39,670 bases of DNA from Candidatus Kuenenia stuttgartensis (GCA_945874095.1 CAMCFM010000001.1:1-39670), one strand, 5' to 3'. Shown: positions 1 to 8,754, numbered from the stretch's first letter. The notes: generated by a model from the letters alone, not told the origin. Numbers and translations: made by a program.

Positions 1-293
1 GAAACGGTGGCACAACAGGTACTTTTTCGCTCAACGGCGGAACTGGCACTTCCACCGGTAATACGTTGGTTCCGGCTGGTACCTATACATTTGCCGGAAC
101 AAAGATCATGAACCCAGGTGATACTGTCACCCTGGCCGGGACATTTACAGCCGGTACCAATGTTTTATCTGAGATAAAATCGATCACATTCTCAACCGTC
201 ACCGTCCCCGAGCCTTCCACCTATGCCCTGGGCGCCATTGCCACGGGCGTGATGGCCGCAATTGCACGCCGCCGCAAGGCGCGGAAGGGTTGA
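1..293 (+). CDS. PEP-CTERM sorting domain protein, C-terminal part (cut by window start)
   Basis: The reading frame is open from base 3, so the gene begins outside the window. The visible part is a Gly/Thr/Asn-rich secreted-type beta region, then the sorting tail: VPEPSTYALGAIATGVM (PEP motif plus hydrophobic segment) and the basic end ARRRKARKG. PEP-CTERM tails are known to be recognised by an exosortase, which processes exported proteins at the cell surface; no exosortase gene is in this window. The body cannot be assigned to a family from about 70 residues. The tail is nearly the same as those of the downstream genes ending at 2183, 3288, 7873 and 8681, so this is the first visible member of a local paralogous cluster. 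A hairpin terminator follows at 346-386. Confidence 0.85.
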   Translation, partial: NGGTTGTFSLNGGTGTSTGNTLVPAGTYTFAGTKIMNPGDTVTLAGTFTAGTNVLSEIKSITFSTVTVPEPSTYALGAIATGVMAAIARRRKARKG

Positions 294-345
294 TTTTTGC
301 TGACTGGCAAATTGCTTCTTCGCCTTTTCACTGATCTGATGGGCT

Positions 346-386
346 AGCCGGCCCGGTTTCTCGCATTGGCGGGCCTGGCTGGCTTT
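346..386 (+). terminator. Rho-independent terminator after the first PEP-CTERM gene
   Basis: Arms AGCCGGCCCG (346-355) and CGGGCCTGGCT (370-380) pair with one bulged base, and TTTT follows shortly after. It lies about 50 bases past the stop codon of the upstream gene. Confidence 0.6.
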
Positions 387-620
387 TGATTTCCTGACTC
401 AGAATCAGGCCGAAAACAACTATCGTTTTTAAAACCAACCGATGCTTTTACCCCATCAAGCCTTACAAATGGGGTGGTTTGATTAGGTGTCTCCTCCGGA
501 GCCAGAAGATCAATGCTTCTGGGTTTATCGATGTCCAGAGAACATGCCTACTTCCCCCAACCCAACAATCCTGACCTTTGAGAGCAATGGCCTCAAGCCG
601 GCTTGGCGAGGGAGGGCTGT

Positions 621-665
621 AGATGTCCTTCTGACATTCCTATACATAGATGTCTCCGCTGGTGC
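621..665 (-). repeat. Inverted single copy of the REP-like palindromic repeat
   Basis: Read on the minus strand this is CCAGCGGAGACATCTATG, then a GACAT-type hairpin and ATCTAC. It matches the tandem units at 10040-10247 with a few substitutions. It is therefore a dispersed, orientation-independent family and not just a local duplication. Confidence 0.6.
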
Positions 666-1244
666 CACATCACCCCAAAACCTGAAGTTGTTTCTCGCCT
701 GTTCCTAAAATAACTCCGCGCGGGTGCTGCAGCGATAGCCACGCACCTGTCCAACGCCCCACGCGAGGCCTTTCATGCCATACCGCACAGCAAGCAAGGG
801 CACATGTTAGATTGAAGCCCGGCGATGAGCTTTGGTTTTCGAAAGTGTGGTGACAAGGCCTGGCGAACCAATCACTGATCGAGCCCTTTTCCAGACGCAC
901 CCATGCTTACGCACCCGCTGCTCCTAAGTGGCCCTTACCCAAACGAAAAGTTCGCCAGATCGCCCAAACGCCCCGGATCCATTCGCCCTATACACGACAG
1001 GACTATCCGGAAAAAAGTTTCGCGAAAATTTTAACTTGATATTATAAAACAGCTTACGGAAATTTTCGGTCGATATACGAAAAAAAGTTCGCCTTTTTTA
1101 TCCAGATCACCCCAGTTTCGGTTGCTTATCTACTAGGACCTGCGAACTCTACGCAGATGGTCAATCTTGCCAGGTGTTGGTGAGACTGGGGAAAGCAAGG
1201 ATGCTCCACTTGTCATGCAATCTTCCTCGATAGGGAACGCCACC

Positions 1245-2183
1245 ATGAGACATTTTCTCAAATCGCTCGTCGCAGTCGTTGCTTTGATCGTTGCCACCGG
1301 GCCAATGGCCGGGGCGGCCGATTTTCTCTATGTCTCGCTGGACGACAACACTATTGTCAAATACGACACCACTGGCATTGACGGCAATGTGATCGCTGCT
1401 ACGGCATCGACCTTTGCCAACACGAATCTCAGCAACCCACAAGGTCTGGTTTTCGATTCAACTGGCAATCTGTACGTTGCGAATCAAACTGGCAACACGA
1501 TCAGCAAGTTCAATGCGTCCGGTACATACGTCAGCAATATCAATGCGAATTTATCCGACCCACGTGGCTTGGCGATCGATCCCACGGGAAACCTCTTCGC
1601 CGCGAATTGGAGCACTAGCAGTATCAGCAAGTTCAATTCAGGGGGTGTCTTTCAGTCAACCTTTGGAAACGGAGATTTAAACCAACCCCACGGACTGGCA
1701 TTTGATTCCTCGAATACGCTCTATGCCACCAATATTATTGGAAGCACGACCAGCAAATTCAATACATCGAATGTGTACACCGGTAATATAAGCGGGAATC
1801 AAGCCTATCCAACCGGTCTGGCTTTTGATTCCGCTGGATATCTTTACATTTCTGCCGGAGACAACCCCGCATTCATCAGCAAATTTGATCCATCTGGTCA
1901 ATATGTCAGCAGGATCACCACGAATCTCTCCTATCCGGGTGGTATCGCGTTTGATTCATCAGGCAACCTCTATGCCTCCAATTACGACAAAACCATCAGC
2001 AAGTACGATTCTTCGGGCAATTATCTCACCTCATGGAGTACAGGTACAGCACGGCCTGCCTTCATAGCATTCCAGTCCGTCACCGTGCCCGAGCCTTCCA
2101 CATACGCCCTGGCTGCTATTGCCTCAGGCGTGATGGCCGTTGTGGCACGTCGCCGCAAGGCTCGTCAGATTCAGGCTTCCTGA
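1245..2183 (+). CDS. NHL-repeat beta-propeller protein with PEP-CTERM tail
   Basis: A secreted protein of 312 residues. The frame is open further upstream (to 1167), but the start at 1245 is chosen because it gives the signal peptide MRHFLKSLVAVVALIVATGP...AGA and matches the two paralogues starting at 2350 and 6920. Residues about 50-275 contain at least six repeats of the type 'NPxGLAFDSxGNLYxANxxxxTISKFNxSGxY', the hallmark of NHL-type beta-propellers, usually surfaces for protein or glycan contact. The tail has VPEPSTYALAAIASGVM and ARRRKARQ, a PEP-CTERM sorting signal. The first 81 bases differ at only one position from those of the next gene, while the propellers differ throughout. The ligand is unknown. 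Confidence 0.88.
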   Translation: MRHFLKSLVAVVALIVATGPMAGAADFLYVSLDDNTIVKYDTTGIDGNVIAATASTFANTNLSNPQGLVFDSTGNLYVANQTGNTISKFNASGTYVSNINANLSDPRGLAIDPTGNLFAANWSTSSISKFNSGGVFQSTFGNGDLNQPHGLAFDSSNTLYATNIIGSTTSKFNTSNVYTGNISGNQAYPTGLAFDSAGYLYISAGDNPAFISKFDPSGQYVSRITTNLSYPGGIAFDSSGNLYASNYDKTISKYDSSGNYLTSWSTGTARPAFIAFQSVTVPEPSTYALAAIASGVMAVVARRRKARQIQAS

Positions 2184-2200
2184 TCCTTGAAATCAATGGT

Positions 2201-2252
2201 CCTGGCCGAGTGATGTACCAGCCCCACTGCTCACACTTGGCCGGGCTTTTTT
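2201..2252 (+). terminator. Hairpin terminator between two PEP-CTERM genes
   Basis: CCTGGCCGAGTG (2201-2212) pairs imperfectly with CACTTGGCCGG (2234-2244), and a run of T follows at 2247-2252. It separates the genes ending at 2183 and starting at 2350, suggesting separate transcription. Confidence 0.6.
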
Positions 2253-2349
2253 GGATGGTTGGTGTACTGACAGAAACAGCACTGGGCCGTTTCTGTTTGC
2301 TTGGTCAGTTCGTATTTCAGCAATCTCTACCGAAAAGGATGATTTCACC

Positions 2350-3288
2350 ATGAGACATTTTCTCAAATCGCTCGTCGCAGTCTTTGCTTTGATCGTTGCC
2401 ACCGGGCCAATGGCCGGGGCGGCCGATTTTATGTACGTAACCAATGGAGGGCAAGGTCCTTCATTTGTCTCGAAATTTGATCAGCTTGGAACATATTACG
2501 GCAGAATTACTACAAATCTAAACAGCCCTGCAGGAATTGCACAAGACTCCTCCGGGAATATTTTCATTGTCAATAATGGAAATAATACGGTAAGTCTGTT
2601 TGACAAAGACATGAATTTCACAGGCACCATCAACAACACGTACCTCGGTGGGGGCGCTCAGGTTGCTGCCATTGACAAGTACAACAATCTTTATGTTTCC
2701 CTTTTAAACGGAAATATTGTGAAGTATGACTCCTCGGAGAATTACGTCATGACGATTTCCGGCACCGGGCGTAACAATAACGCTCAGGGCATGGTGCTGG
2801 ACGCTCAAGACAATCTCTATGTCGCCAGCTATGGCACCAACTCTGTTGAAATCTTTGATTCCGCTTCAGGAGCATGGAAGTCGCGCATCACGGGCAACGG
2901 TTTATCCGGGCCACACGGCGTGGCGAGAGATGGCAATGGGTATCTTTATGTGACCAATGCAAGTGCCAATACCATCAGCAAATTTAATCCGGATGGCACT
3001 GCAAATGCAGTCTTTAATGGTGGCGGTGTTCTTAGTTTTCCCATTGGGATCGGCTTCGATTCCGCTGGCGATTTCTTTGTAGCCAATAATGGCAATAATA
3101 CGTCCACAAAGTACGATGCCAGTGGGAACTTGCTCCTTACCATTCCGAATACCAACCTTGCCGGTGCAAGGTGGTTGGCGTTCCAGCCTTATTTCGTGCC
3201 CGAGCCTTCTACATACGCTATGGCCGCTATTGCCTCAGGCGTGATGGCAGTTCTGGCACGTCGCCGCAAGTCTAAACTCGTCAAGTAA
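2350..3288 (+). CDS. NHL-repeat beta-propeller protein with PEP-CTERM tail (paralogue)
   Basis: 312 residues, the same length as the gene at 1245. Start at 2350 (not the open frame back to 2251) because it begins the conserved signal peptide MRHFLKSLVAVFALIVATGP. The middle consists of about six NHL-like repeats: phrases such as 'NSPAGIAQDSSGNIFIVNNGNNTVSLFDK', split here as NSPAGIAQDS and GNIFIVNNGNNT, recur with variation. The sorting tail is VPEPSTYAMAAIASGVM then ARRRKSKLVK. This is a paralogue of the preceding gene with a diverged propeller but an almost unchanged leader. The likely role is a cell-surface or matrix protein; the partner cannot be inferred. Confidence 0.88.
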   Translation: MRHFLKSLVAVFALIVATGPMAGAADFMYVTNGGQGPSFVSKFDQLGTYYGRITTNLNSPAGIAQDSSGNIFIVNNGNNTVSLFDKDMNFTGTINNTYLGGGAQVAAIDKYNNLYVSLLNGNIVKYDSSENYVMTISGTGRNNNAQGMVLDAQDNLYVASYGTNSVEIFDSASGAWKSRITGNGLSGPHGVARDGNGYLYVTNASANTISKFNPDGTANAVFNGGGVLSFPIGIGFDSAGDFFVANNGNNTSTKYDASGNLLLTIPNTNLAGARWLAFQPYFVPEPSTYAMAAIASGVMAVLARRRKSKLVK

Positions 3289-3314
3289 CTTTCAGGTTCG
3301 TGTCAGGTTGATCA

Positions 3315-3342
3315 GGCCCAGTTTCATTGTGGTGACTGGGCC
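3315..3342 (+). terminator. Hairpin, probable terminator
   Basis: Perfect arms GGCCCAGT (3315-3322) and ACTGGGCC (3335-3342), with TTTT a few bases downstream. It lies 26 bases after the stop at 3288. Confidence 0.5.
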
Positions 3343-3449
3343 GGACAGATTTTCTCGAAACCAGCTTTCAGGGACTAAAATCCATGAGATTGCAACTTCC
3401 AGCTTCCAACGTCAAGGTTCCTACAGTATCTCTCATCAAGGATCATGCT

Positions 3450-4217
3450 ATGAATGCAAGCAAATCGGTCTTGTCCGAACTCTCTTCAAAGAAGCTGATG
3501 TCTGTCATGGCAGCAGCCGGTGCCGCCACTTCAGTCGCTCAGAATGCTGAGGCCATTGATTTCTATAACTCAGGCCCGATCACGACCAGCAATATGGTTG
3601 GAATTGATGGTGTATCGGGTTATACTACACCGTTTAAATTAAATCTGGACGGCCTGGGCGGGGGCGCTTCATTTAACGGGTTATATGGCGTCGTCTTCAA
3701 GAAGTCTGCAGCCAATGCGAACGTGCCGTATTTTAGAGTAGGCACTTATACAAGGCCAGCGAATGGTGGGGCTGGTCCGCTTGTCAACGCGGCAAAAACA
3801 TTTGCCGCTAATGATAACTGGCTCAATGCCGGAGCCAATATTCGATCATCTGCTAACATTATAGGAACCATCGGTGGTAACAATGTGCTTGGCCAGGTGA
3901 ATCCTGTAAGTACCAATCGATACCTGCTGTTCCAATTTAAAGACGCAGGCAACGCCAATACCTACAATGGCTGGGTCAATATCGACTTCCAGAATTATAT
4001 TCGGGATCTCAATGGTGGTGGATTCTTCACGTGGGCGAAAGTGAACAGCTACGCCTGGCAGGCTCAGACGACAGGCCTTCTGGGTGCAGGCCAAACGGCT
4101 GTAGCGGCTGTGCCCGAGCCATCGACCATAGTCACCTCAGGCATTGCCGCACTGGCCGGTGGGGCCATGGCCCTTCGCCGCTGGCGGAAAGAACGCAAGA
4201 CGGCTGTGGTGGCTTGA
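3450..4217 (+). CDS. PEP-CTERM protein of unknown body
   Basis: 255 residues. Start at 3450 because AAGGA at 3438-3442 sits 7 bases upstream and the resulting N-terminus (MNASKSVLSELSSKKLMSVM then AAAGAATSVAQNAEA) reads as a signal peptide; the frame stays open back to 3384. The mature part is Gly/Asn-rich, with phrases like DGLGGGASFNGLYGVVF and NTYNGWVNIDFQNY that suggest a beta-sandwich, but I recognise no named domain. The tail is VPEPSTIVTSGIAALAGGAM followed by ALRRWRKERK, a PEP-CTERM signal of a different subtype from its neighbours, and its leader also differs. It is therefore not a recent copy of the 1245/2350/6920 group. Confidence 0.82.
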   Translation: MNASKSVLSELSSKKLMSVMAAAGAATSVAQNAEAIDFYNSGPITTSNMVGIDGVSGYTTPFKLNLDGLGGGASFNGLYGVVFKKSAANANVPYFRVGTYTRPANGGAGPLVNAAKTFAANDNWLNAGANIRSSANIIGTIGGNNVLGQVNPVSTNRYLLFQFKDAGNANTYNGWVNIDFQNYIRDLNGGGFFTWAKVNSYAWQAQTTGLLGAGQTAVAAVPEPSTIVTSGIAALAGGAMALRRWRKERKTAVVA

Positions 4218-4246
4218 CAGGGTCGTTTCAGAGTTGTTGAAGAAAC

Positions 4247-4272
4247 GCTCAGGATCAACCTCCTGAGCTTTT
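4247..4272 (+). terminator. Rho-independent terminator
   Basis: Perfect stem GCTCAGGA (4247-4254) / TCCTGAGC (4261-4268) with a 6-base loop, followed directly by TTTT. It lies between the stop at 4217 and the start at 4322, so the phosphatase gene is probably transcribed on its own. Confidence 0.8.
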
Positions 4273-4321
4273 CTGAATTGACCGGAAGTGTGACTTCAGC
4301 AGTTTTGGAGAAGGTTTGACC

Positions 4322-6751
4322 ATGGCTCGCAAAGTCTTGCTGGTGGGTTGGGATGCTGCAGATTGGAAAGTGGCTCTGCCCCTGGTGGAAGCTGGTGTCA
4401 TGCCAAACCTGGCCAGAATGATGCGCGAGGGGGTATCTGGAAACATGGCCACACTTCATCCGCCGCTCTCGCCCATGCTCTGGACAAGCATTGCCACCGG
4501 CAAGCGTCCGCCAAAACATGGGATATGTGGATTTTCTGAAGTCACGCCCGATGGCAAGTCCGTTCGCCCGATCACCATTGAAGGCCGTAAGACAAAAGCG
4601 ATATGGAACATTCTGAATCAGCAGGGCAAGCGTTCCGTGGTGGTGGGCTGGTGGCCGAGCCATCCGGCCGAGCCGATCAACGGAGCGATTGTGTCGGACT
4701 GGTTCCGCGATGTGGAGAGCGAGAATCTCGAGCAAAAGCCAGTAACGCCCGGCAGCGTGCATCCGCCCGAGCTGGCCCCCTTGCTGCGCGACCTGCGTGT
4801 GAGCCCTTATGAAATTACAGGCGAAATGCTGCGGGCGTTCGTACCTGATTTTGAATCGGTTGATCAAACAAGCGACAAGAACCTGCACTCGCTTGCGAAG
4901 CTGATTAGCGAAGGCATGACCACCAACGCCGTAGCCACCGAACTTCTTGAAACGCAGGAATGGGATTTTGGGGCAGTTTATTTCGACACGCCCGACCACT
5001 TCGGGCACAGCTTTATGGCTTATCACCCGCCGCACACCTCCAGGGCCGACAGCAAAATCGCCGAGCTTTACCGGAACTGTGTCAGCAATGCTTATGGCTG
5101 GCACGACGCCATGCTGGGCGAGTTGATGGCCGCCGCCGGGCCGGATACGACTGTGATTTTGACCAGCGACCACGGCTTTCATAGCGATCACCTCCGGCCC
5201 GATTACATTCCAGCCGAAGCCGCCGGCCCAGCCATTGAGCACAGGCATTATGGGATGGTGGCGATGTGTGGGCCGGGGATTAAAAAGAGCGGAGGCAGTA
5301 TTTATGGAGCCGTTCTGACGGACCTTTGCCCGACCATTCTTCGACTCTTTGATCTTCCAGCCGGTGAAGACATGGACGGCAAGGTGCTATTGGCTGCGTT
5401 TGATCAGGAGATTGAACCCTTGAAGCCCATTGCATCGTGGGATTTGGTGGAAGGCCCGCACGACGATGGACGACATCCAAAGGACAAGCAATTTGATGCC
5501 TATGAAGCCGTCGAGCTGAGGAAGCGTCTGGAAGATCTGGGCTATATGGACCATGTTGGTGACAACATGGAACTAGCGATTGCAAAGACACTTGAGGAAT
5601 TGAAATACAATGAAGCCAGGGCTCAGATGGAGGCCCAGAATATCGAAAAGGCCGTGGAGATTTTTGAAGAGTTGCATCTTGCCAACCCAGTAGAATTACG
5701 ATTTCTGCAGCACCTGGTGGAAGGGTTTCTGGTGCAGGATAGCCACAAGAAGGCCCGTCAATTGCTTGAAGACTTTACCAAGACCCTTGAACGGGAAGTG
5801 CCCAAGGCTTCAGAGAAGGTGAAGGAGCAGCAGGAGCAATTAAAAACGCTTCGGGACGGCTATCTGGAGCAATGGAGGCAGCATCAGGTGGACCCGGAAT
5901 CCACCGCACAGGAAGCGCCTTTGGACATTAAGCCAGGGGTGGAGCTGACGGACGAACAGAAACAAGAATGGACACGGCTGTTGTTTTTAAGCGTTTTGCG
6001 ATCAGCCAAGAGCGAGGAAGAGGCTCTGTTTTTAATCAATGAAGAATCAGCCATTGCCAAGATTCAGCAAGAGAACCGGAAGTTGGCAGAGCTGGCCAGT
6101 GGATATCAATTGCCAATAGCCCTTTTGGAGGCGCGGGTTTTGCTGCATGCCAGTTCTCCACGAACAGATTTGGACAAAGCGCTGGCCAGAGCGGCCTTGG
6201 AGTTTGTGAACGAGGCTCAGAGAGAGCAGCCACGAGGGCTTGTGGAGCTGGCTCAGCTATGGCTTGCTCTGGGCGAATACGATACGGCGATGGAGATATG
6301 CGAACGGCTTCTGGGGCATGATCAGGAAGATTGGCGGGCACTTTCTATCAAGGCAGAGATCGGCTGGCTCAGCGGCAATGCTCAGACCACGATGGAATCA
6401 GGGCTTGATTCGATTGCTTTGGTCTGGCATCAACCTGCAACTCACATGCTGGTGGGCTTGGCCCTTGAGCGGCTGGGCGAACCTGAAAAAGCGGTGAGGA
6501 TGCTGGAAACCGCACTTGGGATGACACCGACATTGATCAGGGCGCATGCGGCACTGGGTCGAATCTATGCCAAGCCGCCCTTGAATCAGCCGGTGCTGGC
6601 CAATCGGCATCTTGAGGCTGTGGCGAATCTCAAAGCACGACTGACCAGAGCGAAACTTGACTGGCAAGAATCGCTGGAAGAAATACTCAGGCAAGAGGCT
6701 GAGACGACTCAGCAATTTTCCAAGTCGATCAGTTCGGCACTGACAACATGA
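4322..6751 (+). CDS. Alkaline phosphatase superfamily (type I phosphodiesterase/nucleotide pyrophosphatase-like) protein with TPR region
   Basis: 809 residues. The ATG at 4322 is preceded by GGAGAAGG seven bases upstream. Residues 1-400 form an AlkP-superfamily catalytic domain: GWDAADW (metal Asp 11), the SPMLWTSIATGKRPPKHG segment with the candidate Thr/Ser nucleophile near 54-55, DTPDHFGH near 220, TSDHGFHSDH near 280 and EHRHYGM near 306, a full set of probable zinc ligands. Residues about 430-800 are helical and fit tetratricopeptide repeats (for example 'ARAALEFVNEAQ', 'LVGLALERLGEPEKAVRMLE'). No signal peptide is visible, so it is probably cytoplasmic. It may hydrolyse a phosphodiester or phosphonate; the substrate is unknown. 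It sits between PEP-CTERM genes but has its own terminator upstream, so a functional link is only suggested by position. Confidence 0.88.
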   Translation: MARKVLLVGWDAADWKVALPLVEAGVMPNLARMMREGVSGNMATLHPPLSPMLWTSIATGKRPPKHGICGFSEVTPDGKSVRPITIEGRKTKAIWNILNQQGKRSVVVGWWPSHPAEPINGAIVSDWFRDVESENLEQKPVTPGSVHPPELAPLLRDLRVSPYEITGEMLRAFVPDFESVDQTSDKNLHSLAKLISEGMTTNAVATELLETQEWDFGAVYFDTPDHFGHSFMAYHPPHTSRADSKIAELYRNCVSNAYGWHDAMLGELMAAAGPDTTVILTSDHGFHSDHLRPDYIPAEAAGPAIEHRHYGMVAMCGPGIKKSGGSIYGAVLTDLCPTILRLFDLPAGEDMDGKVLLAAFDQEIEPLKPIASWDLVEGPHDDGRHPKDKQFDAYEAVELRKRLEDLGYMDHVGDNMELAIAKTLEELKYNEARAQMEAQNIEKAVEIFEELHLANPVELRFLQHLVEGFLVQDSHKKARQLLEDFTKTLEREVPKASEKVKEQQEQLKTLRDGYLEQWRQHQVDPESTAQEAPLDIKPGVELTDEQKQEWTRLLFLSVLRSAKSEEEALFLINEESAIAKIQQENRKLAELASGYQLPIALLEARVLLHASSPRTDLDKALARAALEFVNEAQREQPRGLVELAQLWLALGEYDTAMEICERLLGHDQEDWRALSIKAEIGWLSGNAQTTMESGLDSIALVWHQPATHMLVGLALERLGEPEKAVRMLETALGMTPTLIRAHAALGRIYAKPPLNQPVLANRHLEAVANLKARLTRAKLDWQESLEEILRQEAETTQQFSKSISSALTT

Positions 6752-6769
6752 ACGTTGGTGCCATGGTTC

Positions 6770-6829
6770 CACTTCCCGGGCCTGGTGGTTTTTAACCCAC
6801 CATAAAAAGTGCCAGGCCTGGAAGTCGTT
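6770..6829 (+). terminator. Large imperfect hairpin after the phosphatase gene
   Basis: ACTTCC plus GGCCTGG on the left pairs with CCAGGCC plus GGAAGT on the right, with an inner GGTGG/CCACC hairpin around a T-run. It could be a terminator or a cruciform-forming repeat; no long T-tract follows. Confidence 0.35.
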
Positions 6830-6919
6830 TTCTGTCGGTGTTGGTCGAATGTCACAAATAGCACTGTGCTGGTTGTGACGTGTTTCTCAGCAAGTTTCAT
6901 CAACAGGACTGCTTTCATC

Positions 6920-7873
6920 ATGAGACATTTTCTCAAATCGCTCGTCGCCGTATTTGCCTTGATCGTTCCCACCGGGCCGATGGCCGGGGCGGTCGACTTT
7001 TATGCGACGAATGGTCTTTCGACCTCAATATACGGTGTGAACATTGACGGTACTGTGGCACAGATCGGTCCTGTTGCAACTACAAACGGATTGCTTGATA
7101 TTGCTTCGAACCCCGTGGACCAATCTACCTATCTATTGGAAGTGTCAGCTTCCTCTCCTAACAGTAATCTACTGTACTCAGCAAATATTGGTCCGAGCAG
7201 TGTCAGCTCATCGTTTATCGGTACAGTCTCAACAGCGAACTTAATTGAAGGTGGTCTGGCATTCAGCTCGTTTCGAGGCACAAATACGCTTTATGCCAGT
7301 GGGATGTTAAATCCAGGCGGTCAAACTCCTTATCCTGTTTTAGAAAGTATTGACACTGCAACTGGCCAGGGAACAATCATTTCACAAAACTTTTTCTCAA
7401 ATGCCTCAACTGAGACAAACGATATTCAAAGCTTGTTTGACGCACCGGACGGTAGGCTTTGGGGGCTCAATACAAGCACGAACTACTCTGTGACTCCAAA
7501 TACATATCGGACTGATCTATTTCGGTTTGCAACAGATGGTACGGTTGATCAAACCGTGACAATCAGCGGATTTGGTGGAACAGGGGTCGGTGGAGTGGCC
7601 GTAAAAAATGGTGTGACCTACTATTTGATCAGCACGCAGGCTTTATTGAATTCCAGTTTCGGCACATTCGGCTGGGATTCTGTCAATAGCACCTATACAG
7701 GCACGTTCAACCTGATATCAAACACGATTCCCGCCGGAATGACTGGACTGACACTGGCCCCCGCCACCGTGCCCGAGCCTTCCACATACGCCCTGGCCGC
7801 TATTGCTTCGGGCGTGATGGCTGTTCTGGCTCGCCGTCGGAAATCGAAATTGGTGAAGTCAGTCTCGGTTTAA
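6920..7873 (+). CDS. PEP-CTERM protein with probable beta-propeller body
   Basis: 317 residues. Start at 6920, the point where DNA similar to the leaders at 1245 and 2350 begins (MRHFLKSLVAVFALIVPTGP...AGA); the frame is open back to 6809 without a better start. The body (residues about 28-285) has phrases such as 'FYATNGLSTSIYGVNIDGTV' and 'GGVAVKNGVTYYLIST', like proteins that read out properties of the 'what was observed' propeller type, but I cannot name the family with confidence. The tail is VPEPSTYALAAIASGVM plus ARRRKSKLVK. It shares leader and tail with the NHL paralogues although its middle is unrelated. Confidence 0.85.
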   Translation: MRHFLKSLVAVFALIVPTGPMAGAVDFYATNGLSTSIYGVNIDGTVAQIGPVATTNGLLDIASNPVDQSTYLLEVSASSPNSNLLYSANIGPSSVSSSFIGTVSTANLIEGGLAFSSFRGTNTLYASGMLNPGGQTPYPVLESIDTATGQGTIISQNFFSNASTETNDIQSLFDAPDGRLWGLNTSTNYSVTPNTYRTDLFRFATDGTVDQTVTISGFGGTGVGGVAVKNGVTYYLISTQALLNSSFGTFGWDSVNSTYTGTFNLISNTIPAGMTGLTLAPATVPEPSTYALAAIASGVMAVLARRRKSKLVKSVSV

Positions 7874-7878
7874 AAACC

Positions 7879-7963
7879 GGGCCGGTTGGTGGTTGTCTTT
7901 GGCAACCATTTTACCGGCCACTTGAACTGGTGCGTTATGGTCCAATACCTTCGTGGGTATTGG
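7879..7963 (+). terminator. Two consecutive hairpins between PEP-CTERM genes
   Basis: The first is GGCCGGT...ACCGGCC with an inner TGGTTG/CAACCA stem (about 7879-7919). The second is a perfect CCAATACC (7942-7949) / GGTATTGG (7956-7963). Either may end transcription of the upstream gene; neither has a long T-run. Confidence 0.45.
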
Positions 7964-8006
7964 TTCGGTCTAGTCTCGATAAACTCTGATTGGGGAATAA
8001 ACAGTA

Positions 8007-8681
8007 ATGCGATTGCAACTTGCCAAGGCAGCAGCCTTCATCGGTTTGATAGCATCCCAGATTCATGCCGCACAATCGGCAGAAATATACTCGAATCTGG
8101 GTACTCCAGATTCCAGTGCCAATGCAGCCATTGGATATAACAGTGTTACCAATTTCGATGTCACATACGCGCAGGGTTTTACGACCGGCGCAGGTCTTTA
8201 TCTACTGGACTCAGTGGATCTGCCACTGGGCGTGACGGGCGCCGGCGACGGCTCACCCAAACTCCGAATCTTCTCGAATAATGCCGGAACGCCTGGAACA
8301 GATTTAGGCGTGACGTTCACGGTCCCGGCATTCGGCGCCCAGGCGCTTTACAACTTTTCACTAAACACACCATTTGCATTGTCGGCCAGCACGAGTTACT
8401 GGATGGTTTTGTCAGACACATCCGCCAGCACTCAGACCAAATTCAACTGGTATTTCACCGACACCTTCAGCTCTCCCACAGCCAAGAACGGCTCAGACGT
8501 AAGCTTTCTGGGTGGAGCGAGGTCGAATAACGGTGGTACGTCGTGGACAACGAACAATGCGTTTGCCCAGACAGGCATCACCCTCAATGCCACAGCCGTT
8601 CCCGAGCCAACAACCTATGCACTGGCAGCAATTGCAACAGGCGTGATGGCAATCGTAGCCCGACGCCGCAAGCAAGCCTGA
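8007..8681 (+). CDS. Choice-of-anchor R-type PEP-CTERM protein
   Basis: 224 residues with signal peptide MRLQLAKAAAFIGLIASQIHA. The body (residues 28-195) has the layout I associate with choice-of-anchor R domains: AQGFTTGAGLYLLDSVDLPL, then a short-lived Gly-rich turn, LRIFSNNAGTPGTDLG, and FALSASTSYWMVLSDT. These domains occur in proteins anchored by PEP-CTERM, LPXTG or other C-terminal signals. The tail is VPEPTTYALAAIATGVM and ARRRKQA. It is the last PEP-CTERM gene of the cluster; a hairpin (8720-8754) follows. The domain name is from memory of the family pattern, not from a search. Confidence 0.8.
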   Translation: MRLQLAKAAAFIGLIASQIHAAQSAEIYSNLGTPDSSANAAIGYNSVTNFDVTYAQGFTTGAGLYLLDSVDLPLGVTGAGDGSPKLRIFSNNAGTPGTDLGVTFTVPAFGAQALYNFSLNTPFALSASTSYWMVLSDTSASTQTKFNWYFTDTFSSPTAKNGSDVSFLGGARSNNGGTSWTTNNAFAQTGITLNATAVPEPTTYALAAIATGVMAIVARRRKQA

Positions 8682-8719
8682 TTTTCAGACCAGAATCAAA
8701 ATCAACCCGCCCCAACACG

Positions 8720-8754
8720 ACTCCGCAGCTTATCATTCCGATGAACTGCGGAGT
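8720..8754 (+). terminator. Hairpin closing the PEP-CTERM cluster
   Basis: Perfect nine-base arms ACTCCGCAG (8720-8728) and CTGCGGAGT (8746-8754). No T-tract follows, so efficiency as an intrinsic terminator is uncertain. Confidence 0.45.

Larger units (their letters stand above)
294..1244. other. Long intergenic stretch without a convincing gene
   Basis: The small open frames here (for example 487-708 on + and 670-900 on -) show no family features and I do not call them. The stretch holds the terminator at 346-386, an inverted copy of the REP-like repeat at 621-665, and an AT-rich part at about 1000-1110 with a perfect TTTCGCGAAA palindrome at 1018-1027 and two similar A-rich tracts followed by AGTT(T)CGC. 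The AT-rich part is the likely promoter/leader region of the next PEP-CTERM gene, but I cannot point to clean -35 and -10 boxes. Confidence 0.5.

Noticed and set aside
487..900. Small open frames on both strands
   Set aside because: No ribosome sites or family features, and part of the stretch is the REP-like copy at 621-665.
4064..5248. 394-codon open frame on the minus strand
   Set aside because: It lies antisense to the well-supported phosphatase gene and reads as low-information Arg/His/Gln-rich text, typical of a shadow frame.
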